Below, one piece after another: positions 7,502-17,400 of a stretch of DNA of 24,410 nucleotides. Numbering within the stretch: the first letter of the stretch is position 1; each line of letters starts with the position of its first letter. The notes under the pieces were generated by a model that searched no databases, was not told where the DNA came from, and worked only from the letters and a program-made list of their open reading frames with translations. The position numbers were made by a program, and so were the translations under genes. The stretch spans positions 1 through 24,410 of the forward strand of contig JASGDY010000067.1 in NCBI GenBank assembly GCA_047606825.1, in the 5' to 3' direction. The stretch is from Rhizosphaericola sp047606825 (lineage in GTDB: Bacteria; Bacteroidota; Bacteroidia; Chitinophagales; Chitinophagaceae).

Positions 7502-8887
7502 TTAATTTGTTCCGAAAATATGTAATGATACGTCGTAAAAGACCAAAACCCAATCTTCCTCCGAAGGTGGGTCGACCGCATAACGCGTTCTGGGCTCTGC
7601 GGTGCCTATTTTGATGTTCCTTCCCGTTCGCGGATTGTACCAGTTGATGTGCATAGGTTTTCCGGATATAGCTTTTACGTTCATTTCAAAAGACTGCCCT
7701 TTTGGAATATACAGCACATAACAACTGTTGTCCTCCGCCTTCGCTGCGCAGATATAATCACGGCTACCGAAGTTGTTCCTGCCTTTGGTAATGATGTCGT
7801 TTGTCTCGTCGGGGACTAGTTTGTGCCAAGGCAATTTTGCAAACAGGTCAAAACAATAAGATACCTGCTGCATTCCCTGCGTGTTCATCAACGATTGCCA
7901 ATGCTTAAATGTATAGCAGCGATTGATAGAGTCCCCTGCACCGAATGATGTACCTGTGCAGCCACTCAACAATCCATCGTACATTTTTCTTCTTATCCAC
8001 TGGTAGTTTTCATTGTCCGCAAAATGCGGATTGTCGTGTTCATAGCTTTGGTCAAGCTGTACCGTCATTTTATTGTTGCGGTAATGCTCCAGTTCGGTTT
8101 TATATTGCGGACCTCGATCGAGCAGTGCACTTTCCGTCCATACGTATTCGCCGTCGATATCCATGTCTTTTTTGAATAATTGATTATCCGATGACCACAC
8201 TGTTCCCAGATTCATATCAAAATGTCCCGACCATAAATGCGTTGTATCAAAAGACTTTATGCCTTGTACCATATTATTTTCGTAAGCATAGAATTTCCCG
8301 TCGCAATTATGGTCGCCGCCCGCAATCCATAGAATGTTCGGAATGCCTTTATAACGATTTCCTATAAAGGTGCCATATTGTTTCATCTTAACCGTATCGT
8401 TTTTAGGGCTTAACAATTCGTCCCACCAACCTTGCGTTCCGTCTTCACGATAACCCATGTATAATGGCAGTGCCAATACCAGAAAACCCTTTGCCTCCGC
8501 CATCGTGAGAAACCTGTCCACGTGCCGGAAATAGTTTTCATTAGGTGTGGAAAAATCCCATTGTTCATTGAACGGCGCAATGTTTTTCCAATAAGGCGGA
8601 TTGCCCGCTGTGCCACTTGCAATGCTCACAATACTTGTCATCACGGCATTAAAACCTTTTCGGCTAAGACTGTCCAAAAATGCCGCTTCGTCTTTTTCGG
8701 ATAAAGCCTGTACCAATGCCCAAGCAGAAAATTCTTTGATTAAAAAAGGCCGATTGTTTTTATCGACAAGATATTTTTTGTTTGAACTAAACGAAAGCGG
8801 AAATGAAACGGCCGATTGGGCAAATGAAAAAGACAAAAGCATGACACAAGAAAGCGTAATGAATATTGTTTTGCAATGATAGAACAT
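7502..8887 (-). CDS. DUF4038/GH140-like protein, divergent at catalytic positions
   Basis: The 461-residue secreted protein (signal peptide to about residue 24) has the fold signatures of the DUF4038 apiosidase-like family (PF13204) followed by a C-terminal beta domain containing INWYNPRTGR and EDWVLVFYD, like the putative collagen-binding domain found after DUF4038. Comparison with the paralogue at 9309-10805 shows shared blocks: GNRYKGIPNILWIAGGD (Asp192) and WYNPRTG. However, the usual FxWLGDTxWE motif near the N-terminus is replaced by LIKEFSAWAL, and the EPxYE block with a conserved glutamate is replaced by LDQSYE (Asp279). It may therefore act on a different substrate, use an altered mechanism or be non-hydrolytic. 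It is separated from the paralogue by a 421-bp repeat-rich spacer. Confidence 0.8.
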   Translation of the reverse strand: MFYHCKTIFITLSCVMLLSFSFAQSAVSFPLSFSSNKKYLVDKNNRPFLIKEFSAWALVQALSEKDEAAFLDSLSRKGFNAVMTSIVSIASGTAGNPPYWKNIAPFNEQWDFSTPNENYFRHVDRFLTMAEAKGFLVLALPLYMGYREDGTQGWWDELLSPKNDTVKMKQYGTFIGNRYKGIPNILWIAGGDHNCDGKFYAYENNMVQGIKSFDTTHLWSGHFDMNLGTVWSSDNQLFKKDMDIDGEYVWTESALLDRGPQYKTELEHYRNNKMTVQLDQSYEHDNPHFADNENYQWIRRKMYDGLLSGCTGTSFGAGDSINRCYTFKHWQSLMNTQGMQQVSYCFDLFAKLPWHKLVPDETNDIITKGRNNFGSRDYICAAKAEDNSCYVLYIPKGQSFEMNVKAISGKPMHINWYNPRTGRNIKIGTAEPRTRYAVDPPSEEDWVLVFYDVSLHIFGTN

Positions 8888-8938
8888 AGGAATAAAAATG
8901 GATTACTATTTGTGCTTAAAAAGGCGTGAAACAATATA

Positions 8939-9043
8939 TTAAACCTCACCCCCGACCCCTCACCCAAGTGAGAGGGGAGATGCGAAGTATTAGGTTTCGC
9001 TATGCCCCTCTCTTTTAGGAGAGGGGTCGGGGGTGAGGTTTAA
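8939..9043. repeat. Palindromic repeat element 1 (105 bp, 23-bp inverted arms)
   Basis: Arms at 8939-8961 and 9021-9043 are exact reverse complements rich in C or G (CCTCACCCCCGACCCCTC on the plus strand). Inside are two smaller hairpins, CCCCTCAC/GTGAGAGGGG around 8957-8976 and CCCCTCTC/GAGAGGGG at 9005-9026, so the whole could fold as a branched structure. It resembles the REP-like intergenic palindromes widely scattered in bacterial genomes. No coding content. Confidence 0.8.
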
Positions 9044-9065
9044 CAACATGGTTTCAATTATCAAC

Positions 9066-9280
9066 TATATTTTGCAAGCAATAAATTAATGACCTTACAG
9101 AAAAAGAACACCTCCGCGTCATTCCTGCATGGGCAGGAATCCGCTCTAAAGAATGGTCTGACAGAACTTTCAACCATCAGATTCCTGCCCATGCAGGAAT
9201 GACGCGGAGGTGTCTATCATTTATATGCGTGTTCATTTTCATTCTCTATCAATTCACTATTTTATACCTTGCAAAATATA
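9066..9280. repeat. 13-bp inverted repeat bracketing element 2
   Basis: TATATTTTGCAAG at 9066-9078 and CTTGCAAAATATA at 9268-9280 are exact reverse complements and enclose element 2 with about 29 bp and 54 bp of spacer. They may be the ends of a larger inserted unit or part of a nested insertion. Confidence 0.5.
9108..9213. repeat. Palindromic repeat element 2 (106 bp, 34-bp inverted arms)
   Basis: Arms at 9108-9141 and 9180-9213 are exact reverse complements, separated by a 38-base unique centre. Each arm is itself a palindrome, ATTCCTGC-ATGG-GCAGGAAT. The right arm shares GCAGGAATGACG with the partial repeat in the aguB-aguA spacer, so the arm sequence is a dispersed family. The architecture is like a small non-autonomous element or a paired REP (BIME-like) unit. 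No target-site duplication was obvious. Confidence 0.8.
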
Positions 9281-9308
9281 ATTTACCTCTTGCGAAGTAT
9301 AATTGATT

Positions 9309-10805
9309 TTATTCTTTAAAATTTGCATCGTCCAACACTAAGACCCAGTCGCAGCCACGGCCGTTCCGCAACCAGGTCAACTCTTTGGATATGGAAGGAA
9401 TTTTAAAATCTTGCACTCCTGTGTTTTTAAATGTTCCAATGTCGGTAAAGCCATCCGTTCGCGGATTAAACCAAGATGCTTTTATTTTTTCTCCACTGAT
9501 AATGCCTAACTTGATGCGTATATCATTTCCCGTAGGGATATAAATAAAAGCATGGGACTTTCCCGTAAGAACCGCTACATGGTTTGCCCTGTCTCCTTGT
9601 CCCGATATAAGCATCGCGCTATCCGGTTGCAGATTTTTGAAAGACCTGGAAAGCATCAGCTTTTTCAGGTAAGTCAATTGTATCGCGCCTTTCAGGTTCA
9701 GTGCATCTTTCCAATCGCCGGAAAGGTTATCGTCTTTTGTGGCGAATTGCCATATTAAATTAGCGCCGTAAGTAATGCCTGCCGTTCCGGAAAAAACGCT
9801 CCAATAAGCCGCCATGCGCACATCGGTGGAAGTAAAGTAACCGTTGTCGTCCAGACCATAGTTGATGCTTCCGCCTTCGTAACATGGTTCTAAATTCAAG
9901 GTAGGTTTGGGATAAGGTGATTTGCGGTCTTCAAGCGCAGCTTCGTAAGCGCGCGGATTACTGACATCGCTATGATAAGAACCCCAACCATTCACGTCAA
10001 TCCACGCATCCTTGCCAAACCAGTTGGATGACGACCGGAAAGAATGCCAGGTCATCAACGTAGCGGAATAATCGGCTTTGCCGTCCTGCTTTTTTTCGCC
10101 GGTGGTGCCGTCCGTAATACCTTCCGCCATAGCACGCCACAAGGCAACGCTGCTGTCGCGTTCATCAGGGAGGCGGTCGCCGCCCAGCATCCAGATAACG
10201 TTGGGCGCATGTTTATAACGGTTGCCTAAAAACCATCCGTAATTGTATGTCTGCTTGGTGGTGTTGAACAAAGCTTTTCCGTTTCTTGGTGTCACCCATT
10301 CGCCCCATGTAGGCAGGAGTGTCAAATAGATCCCGACTTTTTGAGCCGTTGCAACCGCAAAATCCAGATGGTCCCAATAATCATATTCTGCGGCATTGGC
10401 AGTGTCGTTGCCCGCTGTAAGGAAAGGTTTTTCCGGGTCATCATCTACAAAAATACTGTCGCCGTACAAATTAGTCTCTTTGTGGAAATGATAAGCATCC
10501 GTTTCCTTGTTGGAATGGATAAACTCACTCACAAGCACAGTCTGAATGACGTTATAACCCTGTTTGCTTCGCGTGTAAAGATAATGGACTATTCCTTCCC
10601 TGTCGAGTCGGTGCAGCATTTCCCAGCCAGTATCTCCCAGCCAGAAAAAAGGTGTACCGTCGCTGTATTGCAGGTACCATGGATTCCGGACATCCGCTAT
10701 AAGTTTGCCATGTACAGTCCATGGTTGTGCATGGAGCGTAAGAGAAATATTGAATAGCACAACGACTATATATTTCAGGTTTGTTTTGTTTAATAAGATT
10801 GACAT
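9309..10805 (-). CDS. GH140-type (DUF4038) glycoside hydrolase, apiosidase-like
   Basis: A 498-residue secreted enzyme of the DUF4038 apiosidase-like family (PF13204), classified with GH140, with a C-terminal beta domain (SWFNPRTDG, CDWVLVLDD). The signal peptide ends at HAQ, residue 27. Characteristic motifs are present: FFWLGDTGWEML (52-63), GNRYKHAPNVIWMLGGD with Asp210, and LNLEPCYEG with Glu306 and Glu310. The family representative from gut Bacteroides removes apiose from rhamnogalacturonan II using an Asp and a Glu; these positions are intact here. The start is the ATG at 10805, which begins a good signal sequence; a TTG eight codons upstream is less likely. It lies 37 bp after the Nif3-like gene, in the same operon. 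Actual substrate is unproven, since DUF4038 is broad. Confidence 0.85.
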   Translation of the reverse strand: MSILLNKTNLKYIVVVLFNISLTLHAQPWTVHGKLIADVRNPWYLQYSDGTPFFWLGDTGWEMLHRLDREGIVHYLYTRSKQGYNVIQTVLVSEFIHSNKETDAYHFHKETNLYGDSIFVDDDPEKPFLTAGNDTANAAEYDYWDHLDFAVATAQKVGIYLTLLPTWGEWVTPRNGKALFNTTKQTYNYGWFLGNRYKHAPNVIWMLGGDRLPDERDSSVALWRAMAEGITDGTTGEKKQDGKADYSATLMTWHSFRSSSNWFGKDAWIDVNGWGSYHSDVSNPRAYEAALEDRKSPYPKPTLNLEPCYEGGSINYGLDDNGYFTSTDVRMAAYWSVFSGTAGITYGANLIWQFATKDDNLSGDWKDALNLKGAIQLTYLKKLMLSRSFKNLQPDSAMLISGQGDRANHVAVLTGKSHAFIYIPTGNDIRIKLGIISGEKIKASWFNPRTDGFTDIGTFKNTGVQDFKIPSISKELTWLRNGRGCDWVLVLDDANFKE

Positions 10806-10842
10806 TATGGATGTTTTTAATTCATACAAACACGCTTAAAGC

Positions 10843-11757
10843 TTATGCCCAACTAAATACTTCCGTGTTCGGTATATGTATCGTTTTTATTTGCGGAAAT
10901 GTCGTGTCCAGCCATTGTTTCAACCATTGCATTCCCGGTTCCTCGCTGGCGATATGTCCGAGCACAAGCAAAGAAGTCGCGCCGTCCATGCGTTGCAGGT
11001 CTCTTACATATTCGCTTGTTTCCCATTCGTGGACTTCGCCCACAATCAGCAGGTCGGGCTTTTCTTTGTCGATTGCCTGCATCTGTGGTATGCCGCCCAC
11101 ATGGCCGGGCAGCAGCGCAATTTTTTTACAGGATTGCGAAAGTTTGCCTACAAACCTTGCGTGGCTTATGTTCAGCTTGCTTTTTGTATAATGAATAATA
11201 TTTTCCAGACTGTTTTCCGGAATGTTTAATACGTGCGGATTTTGCGCATTATAATAACGGTCCCATCCCAATGTTTTCAATGTCTCCATCAATACGCCGT
11301 CGGGAACATGTTTATGGAGGTAATCATGGCAGCGCCAAACAACTATATTGTGTTTTTCCAATAACCCGTGCTTGTATTTGTATAATTCATTATCGGTAAG
11401 CCAGTCCGTGGCGTCGTTTCCTGTAAAAAACGTCGGCTCGTGCGCGATGATAAAATTGGCACCTATTGATGCCGCTTGCCCGATTATATCAATCGTCGCA
11501 AACATCGTGGTGACAATGCCTTTCACTTTTTGCGAAGCATCACCGGATTTAACCCCATCAACCGTTTGGGAAAATGGAGCAGCGGGAATGCTTGCGATAA
11601 ACCTGTCAATTATTTGCTGAATGGTGATATCATCATCTGCAAAACCAGCAAACGATATTTTAGGAAACATATCAAATGCGAAAGCTAAAGTTGCGGCAGC
11701 CATCGTAGAGACAAACTGCCTTCTTTTCCAATTGTTGTTTTCTATTTTGGAAATCAT
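10843..11757 (-). CDS. Nif3-like dinuclear metal-centre protein with Tat-type signal
   Basis: The 304-residue protein belongs to the Nif3/DUF34 family, known for a di-metal site and loosely annotated as GTP cyclohydrolase I type 2-like. Visible ligand regions are IIAHEPTFF, VVWRCHDYLH and the C-terminal VGEVHEWETSEYV, followed by LVLGHIASEEPGM. Unusually, the N-terminus reads NWKRRQFVSTMAAATLAFAF, a twin-arginine signal followed by a hydrophobic stretch, so the protein should be exported in folded form with its metals. The ATG at 11757 is used; an upstream TTG frame adds 11 residues of no clear value. It lies between the GH43 and GH140 genes in the utilisation locus, suggesting a role in glycan processing, but its reaction cannot be deduced. 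Confidence 0.78.
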   Translation of the reverse strand: MISKIENNNWKRRQFVSTMAAATLAFAFDMFPKISFAGFADDDITIQQIIDRFIASIPAAPFSQTVDGVKSGDASQKVKGIVTTMFATIDIIGQAASIGANFIIAHEPTFFTGNDATDWLTDNELYKYKHGLLEKHNIVVWRCHDYLHKHVPDGVLMETLKTLGWDRYYNAQNPHVLNIPENSLENIIHYTKSKLNISHARFVGKLSQSCKKIALLPGHVGGIPQMQAIDKEKPDLLIVGEVHEWETSEYVRDLQRMDGATSLLVLGHIASEEPGMQWLKQWLDTTFPQIKTIHIPNTEVFSWA

Positions 11758-11828
11758 TTTTGGGGGATTGATATGAAAAATGTACGGCAAGCAATCATGG
11801 ACAGAATGGTAATATTCTTCTTCGTTTA

Positions 11829-12767
11829 CTATTGTATTTCTTTTACGCTTTCCTTGGTCGGTATTACTTTCTGAATAGTTCCATCAGGATTATAGTATAA
11901 ATAATCTATACAAACGGAACGCCTGAACCAGCGATTGGGATCATCCGGTTTTGCGGACGGATTGTCATGGAAGAATTTATCTGCATTATGATAAAACAAA
12001 TACCATTGACCTTTGTATTCCACAATAGAATGATGGTTGGTCACACTGTTCATCGAATCTAAAATAACGCCTTTGTAGGTAAACGGACCATAAGGGCTGT
12101 CGCCGATTCCATATAGTATTTGCCCATTCCCGGAATAAGACAGGTAATATTTCCCTTTGTATTTGTGCATCCACACGGCTTCAAAAAAATGGTCTGTTCC
12201 TAGTAATTGTCGCACGGTATCGCTGCAAGAAACCATACCATCGTTGAGTTTTACAATGTTCACACTGTTCTGTCCAAACAACAGATACTGTGTGCCGTCA
12301 TCGTCCATAAAAATACAAGGATCTATCAAGTCTCTGTTGGCAACGACACCAGGCGTTTGTCTTGTAATCAACGGTTTTCCCAACGGATCAGAAAAAGGAC
12401 CGACAGGCTTGTCGCCAACCGCCACACCGATATACTCCTGGTCTGTCGGATAATAGAAGTAATATTTCCCGTTTTTGTAGGCACAATCAGGTGCCCAGGC
12501 ATAACGCTTTGCCCATTTGGTATCTTTAAGCGAAAAAGCAACGCCGTTGTCTTTCCAATGCTTCATATCCGTTGTCGAAAACACATGCCAGTCCACCATA
12601 TTGAACCATGTTGCCGTATCGCCGTCATGCGAAGGATACAGGTACAATGTGTCATTGAACACATGTGCGGAAGGATCTGCCGTGTACATACTGAACGGTA
12701 TGGGATTTTGCGCGTATAAATTATTCAACAGGGAAAAAAGGAGAATAACTAAAATGTTTTTTTGCAT
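11829..12767 (-). CDS. Glycoside hydrolase family 43 protein
   Basis: A 312-residue secreted enzyme (signal peptide ending LYAQ, residue 20) with a five-bladed beta-propeller typical of GH43 arabinofuranosidases, xylosidases and related enzymes. The three conserved carboxylates are identifiable: Asp31 in YTADPSAHVF (general base), Asp149 in LIDPCIFMDDDG (pKa modulator) and Glu196 in HFFEAVWMHKYKGKYYLSYS (general acid). Length corresponds to a single catalytic propeller without an added binding domain. It follows susD after 31 bp and is the first enzyme of the operon. It probably acts in the periplasm on arabinose- or xylose-containing oligosaccharides imported by SusC/SusD; the exact linkage cannot be told from sequence alone. 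Confidence 0.9.
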   Translation of the reverse strand: MQKNILVILLFSLLNNLYAQNPIPFSMYTADPSAHVFNDTLYLYPSHDGDTATWFNMVDWHVFSTTDMKHWKDNGVAFSLKDTKWAKRYAWAPDCAYKNGKYYFYYPTDQEYIGVAVGDKPVGPFSDPLGKPLITRQTPGVVANRDLIDPCIFMDDDGTQYLLFGQNSVNIVKLNDGMVSCSDTVRQLLGTDHFFEAVWMHKYKGKYYLSYSGNGQILYGIGDSPYGPFTYKGVILDSMNSVTNHHSIVEYKGQWYLFYHNADKFFHDNPSAKPDDPNRWFRRSVCIDYLYYNPDGTIQKVIPTKESVKEIQ

Positions 12768-12798
12768 AGAAATCGTAAGCTGCGTTCATATAAAAATA

Positions 12799-14388
12799 TC
12801 AATAACCGGGATTTTGGGTCAAGCCCCAGGCCTGCACCTCCGTCAGGGGGATAGGTAAAACTGGAATCGGGTTGACCACGCCGGAAGTGATACAATGTTT
12901 TTCGCAATTTGCCTTTACGGAAGTAGACAGTGAATCCAGATACGTGCCTGTTCTGACCATATCCCAGAAATGGATGGCTTCCATCCCCATTTCCACACGC
13001 CGTTCATGCCAGATTGCTTTCAGCAGCGCGTCGCCAGACAGGGAGGTGCTAAGATCCGGCAAAGTTCCCGATGGTGTATTGGCAGTGGCATACTCAGTTG
13101 GATTGTTTACATTGGTTCCCATCGGCCGTGTCGATTTTCTGGCACGGGTACGGATCTGATTGACCAAATCAACCGCTTCGCTATTGTCACCGAGATGGGC
13201 CGCCGCTTCCGCGTTCATCAGCAAGACATCGGCATAGCGGATTTTTCGGATGTTTTGTCCGGCGGCCTGCGTGTTGAAGGTCGGTTGTATGATGGCGGCT
13301 TTTGCGTTGAGATAGCCCGTGGCATTTTCCGTCGGATAATTTACCGTCTGCACAATGCCGACAATGGTATCGCCGTTGCCAAACATAGTACAGGCAAGCC
13401 TTGGGTCATTTGCCTCGAATTCATTGCGCAGACTGGTCGTAGGGTTGTTAAATCCCCAACCCCAGGAAGCGCGGCTCAATTGGTAGACATTGTTGTACGA
13501 TCCGAGCGAAGCGGTACCCCAGGAAGTGGAAGACTCAGAATATTGCAGCTCAAACAACGACTCCGCGCCATTTTCAGAAACTTCCTGCGTCAAGGCGGCA
13601 TAGTTGTCATAAAGGGAATATTCACCCGATTGCATGATTTTTTTTGTCATGTCGTACACTTCCTGCCAAGTGTGGTCCAGCGAATTATCGGTTCCCATTT
13701 CATACATGTACATTCTTGCGAGATAAGCCTCCGCCGCACCCTTTGTTGCCCGACCCAAATCGGCGGATGCGTATGCACTTTTGAGCGGTAGCACACTGTC
13801 GGCGTAACTGAAATCTGCTTCCGCCTGTCTCGCCGTTTCCGAAAAGGTGGAACGTGGGATATTCATTTCCGAAACAGCCAGAGGTGCTGTAACAACCGAC
13901 ACACCGCCAAAAAGCCGCAGCAGATGAAAATAACTGTAACCTCTTAGAAAATGTGCTTCCCCCATCAGACGTGTTTTTAAGTCGGAATCCCAGTCGGCAG
14001 AGGGTAGCTCGGACAAGGCTACGTTTGCCCTGTAAATGGCTTCGTAAAGTACGCTGTACACATAGACAACTGAATTGGATGCATCGGCCGCCCAGTTTTT
14101 TGCGGTCTGTAGATTTGTCATGTCGGAAGCTGTACTTCCTTTTTCCGCATCATTACTTAGGATATCGCCATACATCCATTCCATTACGGGAAAGTCGGTG
14201 TTCCTCCATTCCGTACTCCACGAGATGGCATCGTATATGCCATTGATGCCCAAAATGGCCTGGGAAGGATCGTTATAAAGTGCGGTCGTTGTCTGTGATG
14301 CCAGTGGACTTTTGTCCAATACTTTTTTGCACCCCAAAAAGACAAACAATGCGGTGCAGAATAAGATGGCTTGATATGTATGCTTCAT
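12799..14388 (-). CDS. susD: SusD-family outer-membrane glycan-binding lipoprotein
   Basis: A 529-residue lipoprotein of the RagB/SusD family that forms the surface lid over the SusC channel and binds the glycan. The signal sequence ends in a lipobox FLGC with Cys20. The N-terminal part has the usual KKVLDKSPLASQTTTALYND and AILGINGIYDAI, then TPR-like helices, including GEAHFLRGYSYFHLLRLFGGVSVVT, a hallmark block. The C-terminal part has RYADVLLMNAEAAAHLGD and IWHERRVEMGMEAIHFWDMVR, typical of PF07980. It is 23 bp downstream of susC and 31 bp upstream of the GH43 gene, so it is translated from the same message. The bound glycan is not identifiable from sequence. Confidence 0.96.
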   Translation of the reverse strand: MKHTYQAILFCTALFVFLGCKKVLDKSPLASQTTTALYNDPSQAILGINGIYDAISWSTEWRNTDFPVMEWMYGDILSNDAEKGSTASDMTNLQTAKNWAADASNSVVYVYSVLYEAIYRANVALSELPSADWDSDLKTRLMGEAHFLRGYSYFHLLRLFGGVSVVTAPLAVSEMNIPRSTFSETARQAEADFSYADSVLPLKSAYASADLGRATKGAAEAYLARMYMYEMGTDNSLDHTWQEVYDMTKKIMQSGEYSLYDNYAALTQEVSENGAESLFELQYSESSTSWGTASLGSYNNVYQLSRASWGWGFNNPTTSLRNEFEANDPRLACTMFGNGDTIVGIVQTVNYPTENATGYLNAKAAIIQPTFNTQAAGQNIRKIRYADVLLMNAEAAAHLGDNSEAVDLVNQIRTRARKSTRPMGTNVNNPTEYATANTPSGTLPDLSTSLSGDALLKAIWHERRVEMGMEAIHFWDMVRTGTYLDSLSTSVKANCEKHCITSGVVNPIPVLPIPLTEVQAWGLTQNPGY

Positions 14389-14411
14389 AAGGTAAATGAT
14401 TTATTGTATGA

Positions 14412-17400
14412 TTAAAAGCCCAGCGATAAACCAATACGATAGGATCTCGCCTGCGGATAGCCGGCTACGTCCACTCCTGTAAATGACGGGTCGTAGGTGT
14501 GATAACCGACTTCCGGGTCAAAACCCTTATACCCCGTAATCGTAAAGACGTTATCGGATGCTATGTATATACGTAACCGTTCTATTTTCAGGCTGGACAA
14601 GCATTTGCCCGGCAATGTGTAGCCCAATTGTATGGATTTCATGCGTAGGTAATCACCTTTCTCGATATAATGGTCGGAATATTGCATATTGCCGTTGGGA
14701 TCTGTCGCTGTCATTCTCGGTTGGTCGGTATTGGTGTTGTCGGAAGTCCAGCGACCCATCCGGTCAATCATGAAATTGCGCCAGCCTCCGGAACCGTTGC
14801 TTCCGCTCATGACGTCATAATACAAGACGTTCACGATTTTGTTTCCGGCCACACCCTGCGCAAAAAGTGTGAGGTCGAAGTTTTGGTATCCCAAGGAAGC
14901 ATTGAAACCAAATTGCACTTTAGGGTTTGGATTGCCAAGATCCACATAATCGGATGTGCTGATGGAACCATCGCCATTGGCATCTACAAATTTCACATCG
15001 CCGGGATGTGCATTCGGCTGTATAAGTGAGCCGGAGCTGTTGACATAGCTGTCGATTTCCGTCTGGTTGTGGAAGATCCCGTCCGTCTTCAGCCCATAGA
15101 AATAAGGAAACGGTTTGTCGGCCTCTGCCCGGGAAACGTATCCGAGCTTACCAACGGACGCGAGGCTCATCACGTCGCCTATCCCAAGGCTGGTTAGCTT
15201 GTTCGACAACAATGTGACATTGCCGCCGAGGGAGTAGGTAAAATTTTTGCCTCCGTTATAGTTCATGGCCAGTTCAAGACCCTTGTTGTCCATACTTCCC
15301 GTGTTCATCGACGGTTTTGCAGGTGCTCCTGAATAAATCGGTACAGGGACGGACAAAATCAGATTCTTCGTTGTCCTTTTAAAAACATCCGCAGATAAAG
15401 ACAGATGATCGTTGAGGAAATTCACATCCAGTCCGATGTCCGTCTGTTCGTTCTTTTCCCACGACAGTTCCGTATTGCCAAAAGTGGACGGAGCGTAGCC
15501 TTGGACGGCACTCCCGCCAAACACATACAGATTGTTAGAACTTACCATTGTTATATAGGGGTAAGCTCCCGAGGATTGCTCATTGCCAACCCTTCCCCAA
15601 CCTGCACGCAATTTCAGGAAGCTGATGAGGTTGGACGTAAAGAAAGGTTCCTTGCTGATGACCCATGCACCGCTGAATGCCGGGAAAATACCCGACCGAT
15701 GGCCCTTTACAAATTTGGAAGAGGCATCGTCGCGCACTGTCACGGTCAATAGGTAACGGTCTGCATAGCTATAGTTGGCACGGCCAAAAAAGGACTGCAA
15801 CCCGCTGGCATATTTGTTGGCGGCGACGGTGTAAGACGTCGATTGCGTATTGGATAGTGTTTGCAGATCGGGGTCTGCCGGCACGTCATAGGCAGTCACA
15901 CTGGACTCTTCCCAATATGCGTCCTGCCATTCCGCGCCCGCCATGACGTTAATACGATGCGCTCCCCAGTCTTTTTTATAATTGAAGTAATTGGTCCATA
16001 GCCAGCCGTGGCTTTCCGAACGGTAATCATACAGGGAACTGACGGCATTCTGTTCCACATTGTCAATATAAAATTCCGGTGTGTAAGTAGTCGTATGTCC
16101 ATTATTGTATGTCGCATTAAACTGTGATTTCAAGGAAAATCCTTTAAAGAAAGTAATTTCTGCCCAGGCATTTCCCACCAGCAGAGAACCATAAGTGTTG
16201 CTGTTTTTGATGAAATCAACGAGCCTCTGGGGATTTCCGGCGTAGGAAAGGGACGGTCTTGACCAGTTGCCGTCTGCCGAATAGACGGGAATAACCGGTT
16301 CTGCCTGTAGCACGTTGGTAAGTACGCCGCCGTAATATTCTCCGTTGTAGTTGGTTTTATGGTAGTGCGTAAACCCAACATTAAAGCCAGCCTTTATCCA
16401 TTGGGTCGGCGAAAGTTCGTCATTTAGGTTAAAAAAATATTTTTTCATCATTGAATTCCGTACAATGCCATCTTGGTTAAAAAAGGTGCCGCTTAACCGA
16501 AAGCGGTTGATCTTGCTGCCGCCACTGACGGCCAGCGTATAGTTTTGCATGGGGGCATTTTGCATCACAACATCCTGCCAATCGGTAGTTCCGATAAGGC
16601 CGTTTTTGGCAGAGTCAAGTTTTGCCTTGAAATTGGAAGGGACGTCAGAGCCGTCGTTGGCATAAGCTTCTTCGACAAGCGTGGCATATTGCTGTGAGTT
16701 GGTCATGGGGATTTTTCTCCATGCTTGTTGACGACCATAATAGGCATCAAAATCGACCTTGATATCTCCGGTTTTTCCTTTTTTGGTCGTAATGACAATC
16801 ACGCCGTTAGCACCTCGCGCACCATAGATGGCGGTCGCGGAAGCATCTTTCAGGACGTCCATCGATTCGATGTCGGATGGGGCAATATAGCTGATGTCGG
16901 CGGTCTGGAAACCATCTACGACATAGATAGGATTATTGCCACCGATAGAGCCGACGCCCCTGATCTTTACCGTGACGCCACTTCCCGGTGAACCACTGTT
17001 TGAGACGACCTGTACGCCGGAAACACGTCCTTGGATGGCCTGCAAAGGGTCAGGCGTGGCCGTTTTTGTAATATCCTGTGCTTTAACCGTGCCAATGGCT
17101 CCCGTAAGGTCCTTTTTGTTGACGGTGCCGTAACCGACAACGATTATGGAATCCAATGAACGAACTTCTTGTGCCAGTACTAAAGATATGTTAGTCCTGT
17201 TGTCGATAGCTATTTCGGTTGTCTTGTAGCCGATCATCGAGACGAGCAGGGCATCGTCGCCGGATGCGACAGTGATGGTAAAGTTGCCCAAGCTGTCCGT
17301 GATAGTACCCTTACCAGTCGATTTTACTTTCACTGCTGCACCTGCCAACGGTTCTCCGGTTTCGTTTTTGACCTGTCCGTGGATGGTGATGTCGTCCGGT

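Larger units (their letters stand above)
8888..9308. other. Intergenic spacer of 421 bp with stacked palindromic elements
   Basis: No credible gene lies here. The spacer separates two GH140-like genes on the minus strand and holds three nested inverted-repeat structures, listed separately: one at 8939-9043 and one at 9108-9213, the latter flanked by a third pair of 13-base arms at 9066-9078 and 9268-9280. A near-duplicate of the outer arm, CTTGCGAAGTATAATT, follows at 9289-9304. No TAnnTTTG promoter element was found upstream of the downstream gene at 8887. The palindromes would form strong RNA structures in a read-through transcript and could reduce expression of the last two genes. Confidence 0.75.

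Noticed and set aside
8939..9213. Possible CRISPR array
   Set aside because: The repeats are inverted, not regularly spaced direct repeats, and there are only two different elements.
12970..13791. A 273-codon open frame on the plus strand
   Set aside because: Antisense to susD; the composition is arginine-rich shadow sequence without a domain or signal peptide.
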